Numbered from the stretch's first letter, positions 41,727 to 51,769 are shown. The stretch is DNA of 64,000 nt from JBGSBR01 sp041730495 (GCA_041730495.1 JBGSBR010000001.1:1-64000); one strand, 5' to 3'. Notes: a model not told the origin generated them from the sequence alone. A program made the numbers and translations.

Positions 41727-44700
41727 TCAATCACGATCCAATCAAAGGTTGCAGAGCTTGGTGCAGCTGAGCTAAATGTTACAGTAAATCCTTCAGTAGT
41801 TTTATTCTTTACAGCACTCCCCGTCTCCCATGAAGTCGAAACAGCAACCGCATAATCCTTGGTTTCTCTTGCTTGTGGGAAAGCGACGCTAACTGAGTTA
41901 GTACCTTCTGTAACTGATTTATTAATCCCTCTGATCTTGTCATTTCCGATAATTCTCCCCTTTTCAATGGCAAGGTCTCCTTCTTTTAAGCTCACTTTTC
42001 CGGTTGGTTCAATGATGAACTTACTAGACATAACCTCAAGGTTACCGAGAGATAATTCTTGTAGTTTCAAACTGCCAGCTAGAGTTTGGATCGAAGCACT
42101 CTCTCCTGCTGTACCATCGATTACCAAAACACCATTTGTAATACTTCCTGTGATACCAAGATCATCTGTAGTTACCTTGCCAAGAACATTTAGATCTTTT
42201 TGGATTACTACATCCTCAGCAAATATTCGCGCATCACTATCAATCTGAGCTGCAACAGCTGCAGATTCAGTCGCCATACCGAGGACATCACCCATAAGCA
42301 ATGTATCTTCTAGGGATTTTAAACGATTTTCAACATTCGCAAGAGTAGCTGAGTTACTTGATTGTGACGACTCTGTAGCTGTAAGTCGATTATCTAATGT
42401 GGTTATTTCCTCTGTTTTTGAGTTTAACAGCTGTTCAAGCTGTGATACTGGTTCGTTATCGACTTTATTATATAAATCTTGCATACCAAGCCAAAGGGCC
42501 ATCTGCACCTCTTGACCATTGATCATCTTATTGCTTCCTCGACCAAAGATAGTATGAAAGTCTTCTGCGATCAAACCCATACGATCTTTGGGCCCATCGA
42601 TAAAGTCATAGGTATAAACCTGCGTACCGAGAATTCGATCACGAATATTAGCTACAGTGACCTCACTGAAATTTTCTTTCAAGGTGCGTGATGACGAAGC
42701 TGTAAACTGTGTATCACCTGCATTGGCACGTGAATAACTAGCTCCACTTGCTATATCCAGATCAGCTTGAGGATCTGTAGTTCCGATGCCGACATTGCCC
42801 GTGCTATCAATTGTGAGCAAGGTATTATATGTTCCCGTACCATTGTCTAGATCTACACGGAAATCAGGATTACCTGAAAGACTTGTATCTGCTGAAACAA
42901 TTCGATGATTATAAAGTGTAGAACTTCCTGTTGTCATCATAAGTCCCACTGCTGTGCCGGGTTGTGCCAGCGCAGAGTTTCGTAATGTAATAGCATTTAC
43001 CAATGATGCTGAAGCTCCAGTAGTAAAACTTTGACCAGCACTAAAAGCATTGGCTACTTCAGTTGCAGTGAGAGTGAGTGTCGATGGACCACCGGGGAAG
43101 GATAATGTTTGGCCACCAACTCTAATACTTGCTACATTTAAGCTGCCTGCTACATCCAACTTATATCCTGGTGTTGTTGTGCCAATACCCACATCACCCG
43201 TTGGAGAGATACGCATAGCTTCAGTATTGGTGATACGGAAACTCAATGCGGTAGTACTTCCGGGTCCACCATAATCTGTACCAATATAGCCAACAGTACC
43301 ATCATGTGACAACTCTAAGAAATTAGACCCATTTGTAGCTTGTATCTGACCTCCCGCACTTGAGTCTATGAATAATGAAGAACCAAAACGTCCTGCTCCC
43401 ATCACATCAAGCATATATGCTGGATTAGTGGTACCGATACCAGTATTCCCATTTTTAAGAATAGTTAATGCATTTGAACGACTACCAGTTCCTGTGCCAT
43501 TCCCCACCACAAATAATTGATCAGTGGATACCCAGGTGGTGGGATTATTCCCAGAAAATAAGTTGTATGAACCAACTGCCATCGTTGAATATCCTTCCGC
43601 TACAACCCCGTGACCTATTGCTGATGAATAATTTCCATATGCACTTGAACTTCCTACAAGCGCGAGTGAAGCTGTACCTTCTGCATAGTTTTCTTCACCT
43701 ATTGCAACAGCTGAGCTTCCAAAAGTAGAAGAAAAATAACCACCTGCGATTGAATAATTACCATCTGTGATATTACTTTCTCCACCCAATATGCTTGAAT
43801 AACTTCCATTTGCCTCAGTATCCATTCCAAATGCAACGGTTCCTTCACCATTTGCACTTGTAGAATCTCCTGCAGCAAATGAGTGATTTCCTAACGCTAA
43901 TGTCTCTGACCCAAACGCAGCGGAAAATAATCCAATATCATCATCATCCCACGTAGTTGTTGAGTTCCCAGCTCTAAAGGCAGCTTTACGTGGGTACCAA
44001 AACATCTTAATACGATTATCATTACCAAAAGCAGGTAATACTGCACCAGTACCGGTACCTGTTGCTCCAAGTGCGATAATTCCACCATCATCACCACCCA
44101 CTGTAAGTTTAAATTGTGGACTTGTGGTACCAATACCGAAGTTACCAGATGTATCAAAACGCGCCCTTTCTATCGCATTTGTTTCAAACGCCAAAGCATT
44201 ACTATCATTTGTACCTAATATAGCCAAATTGCCGAAACTATTACCCTCATCTATAAAACAGTCTGTGCAGCTTCCGCCAGCTAATGTCACCCACGATAAA
44301 TTACCTGAGCCATCGTTTTGTAAAACTGTACTTGCTGCACCTTGTGCGACAGGAAATGAGTACTCTACACCTCTGATCGCTGAGATATTTCCGAGTACTC
44401 GTAAAGCACCATTGACTGTCAGATCTCCACCAATAGCTTGACCACTCGTTACCGTCAAATTTTTGGCAGTTATATTGCCATTCGTATCAATCGTGGCATT
44501 ATTGAGATACAGTGCTTCCCAGCGATTATTTACTTTGCCAAGTGACCCATATCCACTTGCTGCAGGATAAATATCTCCGTTTGGTGCTCCCAGTATTGAT
44601 CCATCTCCACCGGCGATAGAGAACTCTGGATATGCAAATGTGCTCGCATAATCAGTTTCGATACTTCCCTCTTCCAGCTGTACATCGTCGATGTAAATTG

Positions 44701-45715
44701 CTCCGTCTTTCAGATTTTGCACTTCTATTACTGGATACCAATTACTAGAGTTTGTGATTATACCATCAGTTTTTGTACTGAAATAAATTCTCGACCAATC
44801 TTTTGTTCCATAGATTTCATAGGAATTGATAGATGTATATTTATTTGTATATTTATTCCAAAAACCAATTCTGAGTCTTGCAGTATTTTTTACATTAGTA
44901 TGTTTTACATATAATGAAAATGTATAGTTTCTATCAGGTACTGTTTCAGTACTTGGTTGTGATATCCCTAAATATCTACCCTTACCATCTTCAGTTGCTC
45001 CGATGAATTTCAAACCACGGTAGCCTGAATGAATCCCTTCTTGCGTTTGAACGGTAGTGTCTTGTGTTGAGCTTAATGTATAAGTCCATTGACGAGGTAC
45101 TGTACCATTTGCCGCTTCAAATGAAGGGTTTTTTATGATGTTTTTTGCTGTTAATGCAAGCGTTGCATGAGGTCCAGGGGTATAGCCAAGCATTTCTACC
45201 TGTGAAATCCTTTGCTCAAGACTATTCAAATAATCTGAAGTTATACCTAAAACAGAAGCTGGCTCGGTAACTAACTTCTGTTGTGTTTGTACTAATGGAG
45301 TTTGTTTATTCTCAACCTGACCTTTGAAAATAAAACCGCTTACACTACTTGCGATGAGCAAACTGGTACCAATAAACAAAAGAGTTAAAGCAGAATGAGA
45401 TAACCCAGGGAGTAAATAATTTGTACGTAGTTCTTGAGCAACAATTGGTTCTCGAGGTAATGGCTTCGGAATATCTTCTAAAGCTGGTGTCACACTAGTT
45501 GTATAAATACGCTTACTATTAGCTGACATCCCACGTTTAGATTCAAGTATATCTCGCATTGCTTCGACATCTTCACTGGCATAACGACGTTGACCCGAAG
45601 GTAAACGAGTAGATCTAAACTTTCCTTCGTTGTCCCAGTTGCGTAAGGTATCAATAGACACTCCAAGTAGTCTTGCAGTCTTACCAATTGAAAGTAGATT
45701 TTGCTCAGTATTCAT
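41723..45715 (-). CDS. MerR-type HTH / transmembrane / CBM-like / YadA-head / peptidase S74 chimera
   Basis: 1330 residues. Order: MerR-type HTH (about 7-52, LLSIGKTARLLGVSIDTLRNWDNEG...RRYASEDV), linker, single membrane helix (108-130), jelly-roll carbohydrate-binding-like domain (about 190-365), beta repeats, YadA-like head repeats (about 600-720, AFGSETLALGNHSFAAGD). Then NVGIGTT-type repeats, a peptidase S74 intramolecular chaperone (about 1005-1100, SSSRTLKENF with Ser and Lys at catalytic spacing, GLIAEDF), a coiled-coil-like stretch and a C-terminal beta domain. This gives a cytoplasmic DNA-binding head with a trimeric surface fibre. The same order of parts with autoproteolysis recalls eukaryotic MYRF. 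Signalling is an inference. Confidence 0.85.
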   Translation of the reverse strand: MNTEQNLLSIGKTARLLGVSIDTLRNWDNEGKFRSTRLPSGQRRYASEDVEAMRDILESKRGMSANSKRIYTTSVTPALEDIPKPLPREPIVAQELRTNYLLPGLSHSALTLLFIGTSLLIASSVSGFIFKGQVENKQTPLVQTQQKLVTEPASVLGITSDYLNSLEQRISQVEMLGYTPGPHATLALTAKNIIKNPSFEAANGTVPRQWTYTLSSTQDTTVQTQEGIHSGYRGLKFIGATEDGKGRYLGISQPSTETVPDRNYTFSLYVKHTNVKNTARLRIGFWNKYTNKYTSINSYEIYGTKDWSRIYFSTKTDGIITNSSNWYPVIEVQNLKDGAIYIDDVQLEEGSIETDYASTFAYPEFSIAGGDGSILGAPNGDIYPAASGYGSLGKVNNRWEALYLNNATIDTNGNITAKNLTVTSGQAIGGDLTVNGALRVLGNISAIRGVEYSFPVAQGAASTVLQNDGSGNLSWVTLAGGSCTDCFIDEGNSFGNLAILGTNDSNALAFETNAIERARFDTSGNFGIGTTSPQFKLTVGGDDGGIIALGATGTGTGAVLPAFGNDNRIKMFWYPRKAAFRAGNSTTTWDDDDIGLFSAAFGSETLALGNHSFAAGDSTSANGEGTVAFGMDTEANGSYSSILGGESNITDGNYSIAGGYFSSTFGSSAVAIGEENYAEGTASLALVGSSSAYGNYSSAIGHGVVAEGYSTMAVGSYNLFSGNNPTTWVSTDQLFVVGNGTGTGSRSNALTILKNGNTGIGTTNPAYMLDVMGAGRFGSSLFIDSSAGGQIQATNGSNFLELSHDGTVGYIGTDYGGPGSTTALSFRITNTEAMRISPTGDVGIGTTTPGYKLDVAGSLNVASIRVGGQTLSFPGGPSTLTLTATEVANAFSAGQSFTTGASASLVNAITLRNSALAQPGTAVGLMMTTGSSTLYNHRIVSADTSLSGNPDFRVDLDNGTGTYNTLLTIDSTGNVGIGTTDPQADLDIASGASYSRANAGDTQFTASSSRTLKENFSEVTVANIRDRILGTQVYTYDFIDGPKDRMGLIAEDFHTIFGRGSNKMINGQEVQMALWLGMQDLYNKVDNEPVSQLEQLLNSKTEEITTLDNRLTATESSQSSNSATLANVENRLKSLEDTLLMGDVLGMATESAAVAAQIDSDARIFAEDVVIQKDLNVLGKVTTDDLGITGSITNGVLVIDGTAGESASIQTLAGSLKLQELSLGNLEVMSSKFIIEPTGKVSLKEGDLAIEKGRIIGNDKIRGINKSVTEGTNSVSVAFPQARETKDYAVAVSTSWETGSAVKNKTTEGFTVTFSSAAPSSATFDWIVID

Positions 45716-45801
45716 AGAAAAAACCTAGGAAATGTATACTTCATAGTGACAAAAAAAGATGATCTTGTCAACAGGAATACTGAGCAATAAAGAAAGGTTA
45801 T

Positions 45802-47832
45802 TTACTCTTGTACTGTTGCCTCTGGTGAAGCAGTGTCTGGTAGGTCAAGCTTTGGCTCGACTGATGCCACAGGAGGTGTAGGTAATGTTAGATCTGCTTC
45901 AGCACCATCTTCTTGAGTAGTAGTTTGTTCAGTCTCAGGTTGATTTGCTTCACGAGCTTTCTGAAACTCAGCTAAATCTTTTTGTGCTTGCTTGTAATCA
46001 GCTTGTTCTTTGGCAGGATCAAGTAAACCTAATACTAATTGCATTTGTTCTACTGCACCATCGTACTGTTTATTTTGATAGTAACTCCAAGCTAGATTAT
46101 AGTGAGCATTTGCCCAATCAGGTTTCAATACTACAGCTTGTTCAAACAAACGCTGAGCACTCTGATAATCTTGAAGTAAGTAAAATACGCCTCCAAGCTC
46201 AAGTCTGATAATAGGGTTTTGTGGATCAAGGGTCAATGCTTGTTGATATGATGAGACAGTCCATGATGGAGCATTATCTGCCACATTGATAATCTGTCGA
46301 TAAATATTAGCTAGATTCTGCCATTGCATTACTTTTTGTGGATTCAATGCTACAGCTGCCTTCGCTTCTTCGATAGATGCTTGGATTGCTTGTGTTATTG
46401 TTTCACGATCAGCTTGAGTAAGTTCTTTGGCATCTTTGCCTGCAATATTATTAGCAACTATTAAGTTTGTCTGGGAAAAGTTCATGCGAAGATCTTCATT
46501 ATAAGGATTGAGTCTGATAGCTGCTTGCTGATTATCATATAGCTGTGCCAAACTATTTGCAGCTACACCATCTAATGCTTTTTTGTAATAAATCTCAGAT
46601 AAGAAATTATTAGTCATAAAGAAAAGTGATCCTCCCATTAGCAACACTGTTAAAGCAATCATGCCGATATAGATTGGCACTAATTGTGATAGATCGACTT
46701 CATACATCTCTTCTTTAGTTCCATCTTTCTTCATTTCCCCGACCACGATTGCAAAAGATGTAAATAACATAAAGAAAGACATAAGTGAAGGTGGCAATAA
46801 GATTGTAATTATTATTGCGGTGACTGCTAGTGCTGCTGCCCCCTTAGAAACACGTTTAAGTTGCTTTCCAATCGTCACGAGAAATAAACCAAATCCAACA
46901 AGTCCAAGTAATCCATTTTCTGTAAAGATATGTAGTAATACTGAACGTGAACTTGAGAAAGCATTAATCTGCCAAAGTGGACTCAGATTGTATTCAAGTG
47001 TGCGGACTTTAGTGTAGATTGCTGCAAAATTATCAACACCCACACCAAAAAGTGCACTTAATGGATTCTTCAATACTTCAACCGCTGCATACCAAGACAT
47101 ACTAAACGGAGGTAAGATGATCTGAGCTCCTTTCTTAAACACTGCATCTGATAGATAAAAAGCTTGTATGACTAATCCGAAAAAGACTACTAATGAAGCT
47201 GCAATTAATAAAGCTTTTCTTATATGGTGTTCATGTGGGTGTGATTTCTTCGCACCTTGATACAAACGAGTTCCCATACCTACCAGTATGAAAACATAAA
47301 AGGAAATTAACTGAATACTGCTTCCGATTGTATTAAATGTTTTGTTTTGCAAAAAACTTAATCCTGATGGTAAACCTTGTGCTGGAAGCAGTACTGCAAC
47401 TGTACTAATCAATGAAACAACAATTGCAGATATACCTAAAACCTCAATTATATGCATCTTTGCTTTTGAAAAGATCTGTGAAGCATATAAATAGTAGACA
47501 ACCATTGCCACCATCAGTACTAATCCATATTGAGGATTAAATATTGCCTGTACTTTATTAAATGACATCAGTACAACTGAGATTGCATATGATAGAACGA
47601 GCAAAATTAAAGCTTGTGCTGCAATGTTTTGTACTAGAACAAACTTTTTAGTCATTATGAAACGTACTAAAGAAAGTATGAGTAAGAGAGCGACAGCGAA
47701 AATAAAGAAATAAAACTTACTGAAAATGAGGAAATCACGAGTTACTGGCAAAAAGAAAAAAGGAGTTGTAAAGGTAATTAGATATACTAAACCTCTTTGT
47801 AATTTGGCGATGATATGGTCGTCAGTAGTCAT
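45802..47832 (-). CDS. O-antigen ligase-like membrane protein with C-terminal TPR repeats
   Basis: 676 residues. Ten or so membrane helices (about 13-420) with the large outer loop of the Wzy_C/WaaL superfamily, containing NPLSALFGVGVDNFA and SSSRSVLLHIFTENGLLGLVGF, the typical region with conserved H and G residues. Then soluble TPR repeats (about 430-610, NPYNEDLRMNF, NPQNPIIRLELGGVFY, KPDWANAHYNLAWSYY) and an acidic Pro-rich tail. It likely joins glycan chains to a carrier or surface protein, as PglL-type oligosaccharyltransferases do. Placed between two fibre-protein genes, it may glycosylate them (inference). Confidence 0.83.
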   Translation of the reverse strand: MTTDDHIIAKLQRGLVYLITFTTPFFFLPVTRDFLIFSKFYFFIFAVALLLILSLVRFIMTKKFVLVQNIAAQALILLVLSYAISVVLMSFNKVQAIFNPQYGLVLMVAMVVYYLYASQIFSKAKMHIIEVLGISAIVVSLISTVAVLLPAQGLPSGLSFLQNKTFNTIGSSIQLISFYVFILVGMGTRLYQGAKKSHPHEHHIRKALLIAASLVVFFGLVIQAFYLSDAVFKKGAQIILPPFSMSWYAAVEVLKNPLSALFGVGVDNFAAIYTKVRTLEYNLSPLWQINAFSSSRSVLLHIFTENGLLGLVGFGLFLVTIGKQLKRVSKGAAALAVTAIIITILLPPSLMSFFMLFTSFAIVVGEMKKDGTKEEMYEVDLSQLVPIYIGMIALTVLLMGGSLFFMTNNFLSEIYYKKALDGVAANSLAQLYDNQQAAIRLNPYNEDLRMNFSQTNLIVANNIAGKDAKELTQADRETITQAIQASIEEAKAAVALNPQKVMQWQNLANIYRQIINVADNAPSWTVSSYQQALTLDPQNPIIRLELGGVFYLLQDYQSAQRLFEQAVVLKPDWANAHYNLAWSYYQNKQYDGAVEQMQLVLGLLDPAKEQADYKQAQKDLAEFQKAREANQPETEQTTTQEDGAEADLTLPTPPVASVEPKLDLPDTASPEATVQE

Positions 47833-47903
47833 AAAAAATAATTCTAGAGAGTTCCGAAAGAGATGTCAATGATCTTATTACTATAGACTGCCTTGTCAGC
47901 TTA

Positions 47904-49514
47904 TTACCACCGAGATGGCTGTAGAATAATCTTTAACTTACTACACTTAATACTCGATTTTGTACTATTCATATCTTTAGGACAATAATCTGAACTAAAT
48001 ATATTTGCATCTAAAGTCTCTGCTGCATATCCCACAATAAAGGATCTTTGGGCTTCTGAAAAGGACCTTCCAAAACCTGGGAATTTAAGAGACGCAGAGA
48101 TCGGTTGGCCCTTTTTAAAGCCCCCACTCTCGTCCGTAACTAATACTTCTAACTGTCCAAGCATACCTACTAATGTGGTGTCTGATTTTGAGCTCATATT
48201 CCCGATAAATCCTGCTTTATCTGAGACAACTCCCACAATTACTTCTTCTGGAACTGCCGGATGCAAGCCATTTTCACCAAGACTAATTAATATTCCAGGC
48301 TTTACTGAGCCCTGAACATTCATATACTCCGCGAAGTCTGCACCAGCTGTTTCATATGCTACTCCCCCATTATTTAATCGAATACCACCTACCTTATCAC
48401 CAGTATCATCGGATAATGCATTTCCATAGAACTCGACAAAATTAGTTTGGCTTCCAGTTACTGGAGTACCGACATTTAAACGTAGAACATTTGTTTGCTG
48501 ACTATCATTACTACTTAAATTCACGAGTGAACCTATACTATTGTCATTATTTAGACTGCTAACCACAAAAGGAAACTTCGGATCAAATAATCCTATACCG
48601 ACTCCTCCACCTGAAATAATTGTTTTTCCAGCTGGCCCCGGATCTATGAGTACAGTACCCGAGACATCACCAAGTGCTTTTATATGTACAGTTGAACCTG
48701 TCACAGTAAATGTACCGTTAGTGGATTTAAGCGTTGGTGACTCAGTCTCAAACAGCAGTTCATTGTCCTGGGTGATAACAGGTATAGAACCCTTTATGCT
48801 ACCCGTTTGCAAGCCTTGAAGCTTCTCGGCGTTTTGTGAATTACCTGCTGTAACAATCCGGTAGCGTGGAGTGAGCTCTGATTCAGTACCAATAGTGACC
48901 CCTAAGTACAACTCTTGATACTCCAAAAACAACTCATCCGGTATAAGCTCCATATTACAATCGGAACCAATCACAATACTAAAACTACCGTCATAAGTAG
49001 GCTCAATAGCATCCTCACCTATACATTGACCTGTATAGAGTGCTTCTGTGGTTACACTATCGCCATAGATGCGAAATATCATATCCCTCTTCTCTACCAG
49101 GGCACCATCAGTAGTATTCAGCTTACCTTTATATGACAGAGTTCTACCTTTAGATTCCTCTGGCAATAAAAATGATTTAGTATCGCTTAAACGCCAGTAA
49201 AACAAAAATAACCCTATTATTAATAAGATCTGAATAAAGATTATGATCTGTACCGGTTTACTATTTAGACTCGATAGTACTGAAGATTGATTAATATTTG
49301 TACTAGAATCAATAGATTTACGAGGTTTTGGAGAAACATTTAATCTCAGTAAATAGCTTGAATACTCTTTAGGAGATAAAAGTTTTTTCCTCAGCAACCA
49401 TGCTAACCATCCCTTTATATACTCTACTTTTTTACCACGTTCATCTTCGTCCAATAAACTTAGCTTTGTTAACTCAGCATTAATTGTTTCTTTAGTAAAA
49501 AAAGGATACTGCAT
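47904..49514 (-). CDS. Membrane-anchored fibre protein with cytoplasmic N-terminal domain
   Basis: 536 residues. A cytoplasmic charged helical part (about 1-85), one membrane helix (88-107), then a beta-rich extracellular shaft: NAEKLQGL, GGVGIGLFDPKFPF, a glycine-rich region and ADFAEYM, a motif common in phage tail-fibre-like and S74-associated proteins. The same inside-out plan as the MerR chimera two genes downstream suggests a shared surface system. The cytoplasmic domain is not a recognisable HTH. No S74 dyad was seen. TACAAT lies exactly 6 nt before ATG. Confidence 0.75.
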   Translation of the reverse strand: MQYPFFTKETINAELTKLSLLDEDERGKKVEYIKGWLAWLLRKKLLSPKEYSSYLLRLNVSPKPRKSIDSSTNINQSSVLSSLNSKPVQIIIFIQILLIIGLFLFYWRLSDTKSFLLPEESKGRTLSYKGKLNTTDGALVEKRDMIFRIYGDSVTTEALYTGQCIGEDAIEPTYDGSFSIVIGSDCNMELIPDELFLEYQELYLGVTIGTESELTPRYRIVTAGNSQNAEKLQGLQTGSIKGSIPVITQDNELLFETESPTLKSTNGTFTVTGSTVHIKALGDVSGTVLIDPGPAGKTIISGGGVGIGLFDPKFPFVVSSLNNDNSIGSLVNLSSNDSQQTNVLRLNVGTPVTGSQTNFVEFYGNALSDDTGDKVGGIRLNNGGVAYETAGADFAEYMNVQGSVKPGILISLGENGLHPAVPEEVIVGVVSDKAGFIGNMSSKSDTTLVGMLGQLEVLVTDESGGFKKGQPISASLKFPGFGRSFSEAQRSFIVGYAAETLDANIFSSDYCPKDMNSTKSSIKCSKLKIILQPSRW

Positions 49515-49520
49515 CTAACT

Positions 49521-49526
49521 ATTGTA
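49521..49526 (-). promoter_or_regulatory. -10 box of the fibre-protein gene, leaderless
   Basis: TACAAT exactly 6 nt before ATG 49514. Confidence 0.65.
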
Positions 49527-49570
49527 ATACTTTCTAAAATTATATGGAATATGAAATTAAGTAGCCAAAG

Positions 49571-50100
49571 TTTAAGGCCTTATGAAAGAACAAAATCAAA
49601 TTATAAAACTGGCGTTAACTATTTAGCATTAATTAATACAACAATCTAAATAAAAAAACATCTATTCACTTCAAGATATCACAATTATAAAAAACACACA
49701 CGTACATGATTTATGATTAAGGCCTTAAGATAGTCTAAATAAATAACACAAGATAGATTAATGAGGAATTTACTATAGGGAAATAATTGTAATAACTATG
49801 TAAGAAGTAGCTTTAGCCCTTCATAAAAATCTAAATTTAATATTTACATATATCTGCGTATAAGTCTGTTTTTGTATGTATTAAACCCATACATAGCTTT
49901 AATCAAATTTAATATAAATATTTTCATTAAATACAAGGCTTTAAAACAATCTAAAGAATATTTATCACAGATTGTATAATCTTTCGTTTTATGTAGTATA
50001 GTATTAAGACCCATAATGATAAATTGCTCTGAAATATACTTTTTTGAGTGTGCAGCAAATTAAAAAGACTCTGTAAGTTTAAGGCTTATCTATTTAATTT
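49571..50100. repeat. Degenerate AAGGC(C)TTA ... ATCTAAAT repeats in an AT-rich non-coding region
   Basis: The 877-nt gap 49515-50391 holds no gene. Five imperfect copies of a motif near TTTAAGGCCTTAA occur at about 49572, 49717, 49811, 49935 and 50079. Most are followed 5-10 nt later by (A/G)TCTAAAT (49735, 49830, 49950, with an extra at 49644). Two copies contain the palindrome TTAAGGCCTTA. Spacing is irregular (about 95-145 nt), so it is not a CRISPR array. At 50223-50262 a CCAAAGT/ACTTTGG stem is also present. Possible operator array or origin-like region. Confidence 0.45.
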
Positions 50101-50354
50101 TAGTGTACAAAATTAATCTAACTTAATTCTGCACGTTTGAGATGATTTGATTCATAACTCTATAACTTGCACGTACGTAATTCATCGCTATTACATTTCA
50201 TCAGTTAGCTTTAACAATAACCCAAAGTCGCTAAAATTTTCATTAACAATCACTTTGGTTGTTTGCTAAATAATCATTTTTTTTCCTATTGTGTAGCCAT
50301 AAAAACTTAATCTTGCTAATATTTGAGCTTGTTAGTCTTATTTACATTTAATTA

Positions 50355-50383
50355 TTGACAAACGTAAACAATTATATTATCGT
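50355..50383 (+). promoter_or_regulatory. Promoter of the PaaX-like gene
   Basis: TTGACA (50355-50360), a 17-nt spacer, TATCGT (50378-50383), with 8 nt to ATG 50392, so nearly leaderless. Confidence 0.6.
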
Positions 50384-50391
50384 GTAGGCAT

Positions 50392-51144
50392 ATGGGAATA
50401 AAAGAAAGACGAACGAAAATATTATTGGCTTTTTTATTACTTTCAGATAAAGACTTTACTGACGTAGAACTTACTGCATCTATTGCATCGATCTTTGATT
50501 TGTCTCTAAACAAAAAAACTGCATCGACACTAAAAAAGATGTCAAAGGAAGGATTTCTTACGGATAAAGGATTATCTGATACTGGCTCCCCTATCTATAG
50601 ACTCACAGATCTCGGTTTTGATGATGTAAGCTTACAGTTTCCTTTTTTCCGCTATCAAAGGCATGAGTGGGATAATAAATGGCGTATCCTTTCATATGAA
50701 ATTCCTGAGAAAAAACGCGAATTAAGAGACAAACTTCGTCGTGAGGTGGCAGGTTGGGGACTCGGGCCTTGGCATAGATCATTCTGGATTACTCCTCACC
50801 CTATCATTCCATCATTACAAGCGCTAGTTTCAAAAAAAGAAGAGGAGCAATATATACAGGCGTTTGAGTCTTCGCATGTTTTTGGTGACAGAGAGATACT
50901 TATTGAAAAGGTGTGGCAGAAGGCAAAACGTGAACAGACGTACAAAAAAGTATTTAAAAAATGGCATGATATCCTATCAACTGATCAAGATAAGGATAAA
51001 AAGTTTTCAGCAGTAATAAACGAATATATATCGGTATTGCGTGACGATCCTGGTTTACCCAAAGAAGTTATGGGTGATAACTGGATTGGTTTTGAAGCAT
51101 TTACTCTTTTCAAAGAAATACGCAAGATACTGCTTGGCCGTTAA
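50392..51144 (+). CDS. PaaX-like regulator with Cas2-like domain
   Basis: 250 residues. N-terminal winged helix (about 5-80), then a ferredoxin-like Cas2-type domain (about 95-160) with KWRILSYEIPEKKRELRDKLRREV and GWGLGPWHRSFWITPHP, the hallmark strands shared by PaaX and Cas2. A helical C-terminal PaaX-like domain follows (about 165-250). PaaX represses phenylacetate genes in Proteobacteria, and the CPR relatives have no known target. No cas1 or CRISPR array lies nearby, so a transcription regulator is favoured. The repeat-rich region just upstream may contain its operators. Confidence 0.82.
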   Translation: MGIKERRTKILLAFLLLSDKDFTDVELTASIASIFDLSLNKKTASTLKKMSKEGFLTDKGLSDTGSPIYRLTDLGFDDVSLQFPFFRYQRHEWDNKWRILSYEIPEKKRELRDKLRREVAGWGLGPWHRSFWITPHPIIPSLQALVSKKEEEQYIQAFESSHVFGDREILIEKVWQKAKREQTYKKVFKKWHDILSTDQDKDKKFSAVINEYISVLRDDPGLPKEVMGDNWIGFEAFTLFKEIRKILLGR

Positions 51145-51746
51145 TCAATAAACACCTTCTTTGAAGATCCGTTTTTGAGCTGAGTTACAATTGCACTTAC
51201 TTCAATTACGTCTGTATTTATCTCTGTCGTAATTAATTGATTATTTGTATTATCAGATAAATCCTTAGTTACTTCGTCCATAACAACTCTATATCCTGAA
51301 GGAAGATGCAGGTTTGATGAATAATATTGCCTTTCTACCACAATAGGCGTTTTACTTTTGATTGTGCTATACCCTGGTCCTAGTTCCACTCCACCCTTAC
51401 TAAATAAAATATTACCGTCTGTAAGAGTACGTGTTATTTTATAACGTTTATTTAGCTTAGATAAAGTAACTGACCTTTCATTATTTGTGATTACTACATC
51501 AATAGTACGGTCATAGAATGGCATATACTCCCCTAAGCACTCACTAACATCATCTATATCATCTGGGTAAAATAAAACTTGTCTATGGGGTGGAATATGT
51601 AGTATAGCAGTGATTTTATTATCCCTATTACAAGCTACAAGTGTTGGTTGAGAAAATTTAAATCTTAACGCAATAACTGAAAGTACAAAAACTCCTATGA
51701 GGCAGCAGATAAGCAGCATTTTTTTAGAAACTACTTCTTGATCCAT
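51141..51746 (-). CDS. Membrane-anchored extracytoplasmic protein, unknown
   Basis: 201 residues. Short N-terminus, one membrane helix (about 10-27, LLICCLIGVFVLSVIAL), then a beta-rich outer domain. No family recognised. Unusually for this window it has a good SD (AGGAG, 6 nt before ATG). It follows the LysM-M23 peptidase gene after 23 nt and likely shares its transcript, so a cell-wall role is possible. Its stop overlaps that of the PaaX-like gene by 4 nt. Confidence 0.68.
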   Translation of the reverse strand: MDQEVVSKKMLLICCLIGVFVLSVIALRFKFSQPTLVACNRDNKITAILHIPPHRQVLFYPDDIDDVSECLGEYMPFYDRTIDVVITNNERSVTLSKLNKRYKITRTLTDGNILFSKGGVELGPGYSTIKSKTPIVVERQYYSSNLHLPSGYRVVMDEVTKDLSDNTNNQLITTEINTDVIEVSAIVTQLKNGSSKKVFID

Positions 51747-51769
51747 ACTTTACTCCTAACGTAAATTAT

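Noticed and set aside
49571..50100. CRISPR array next to a Cas2-like gene
   Set aside because: Repeats are short, degenerate and irregularly spaced, and no cas1 or effector is present. The neighbour is a PaaX-type regulator.
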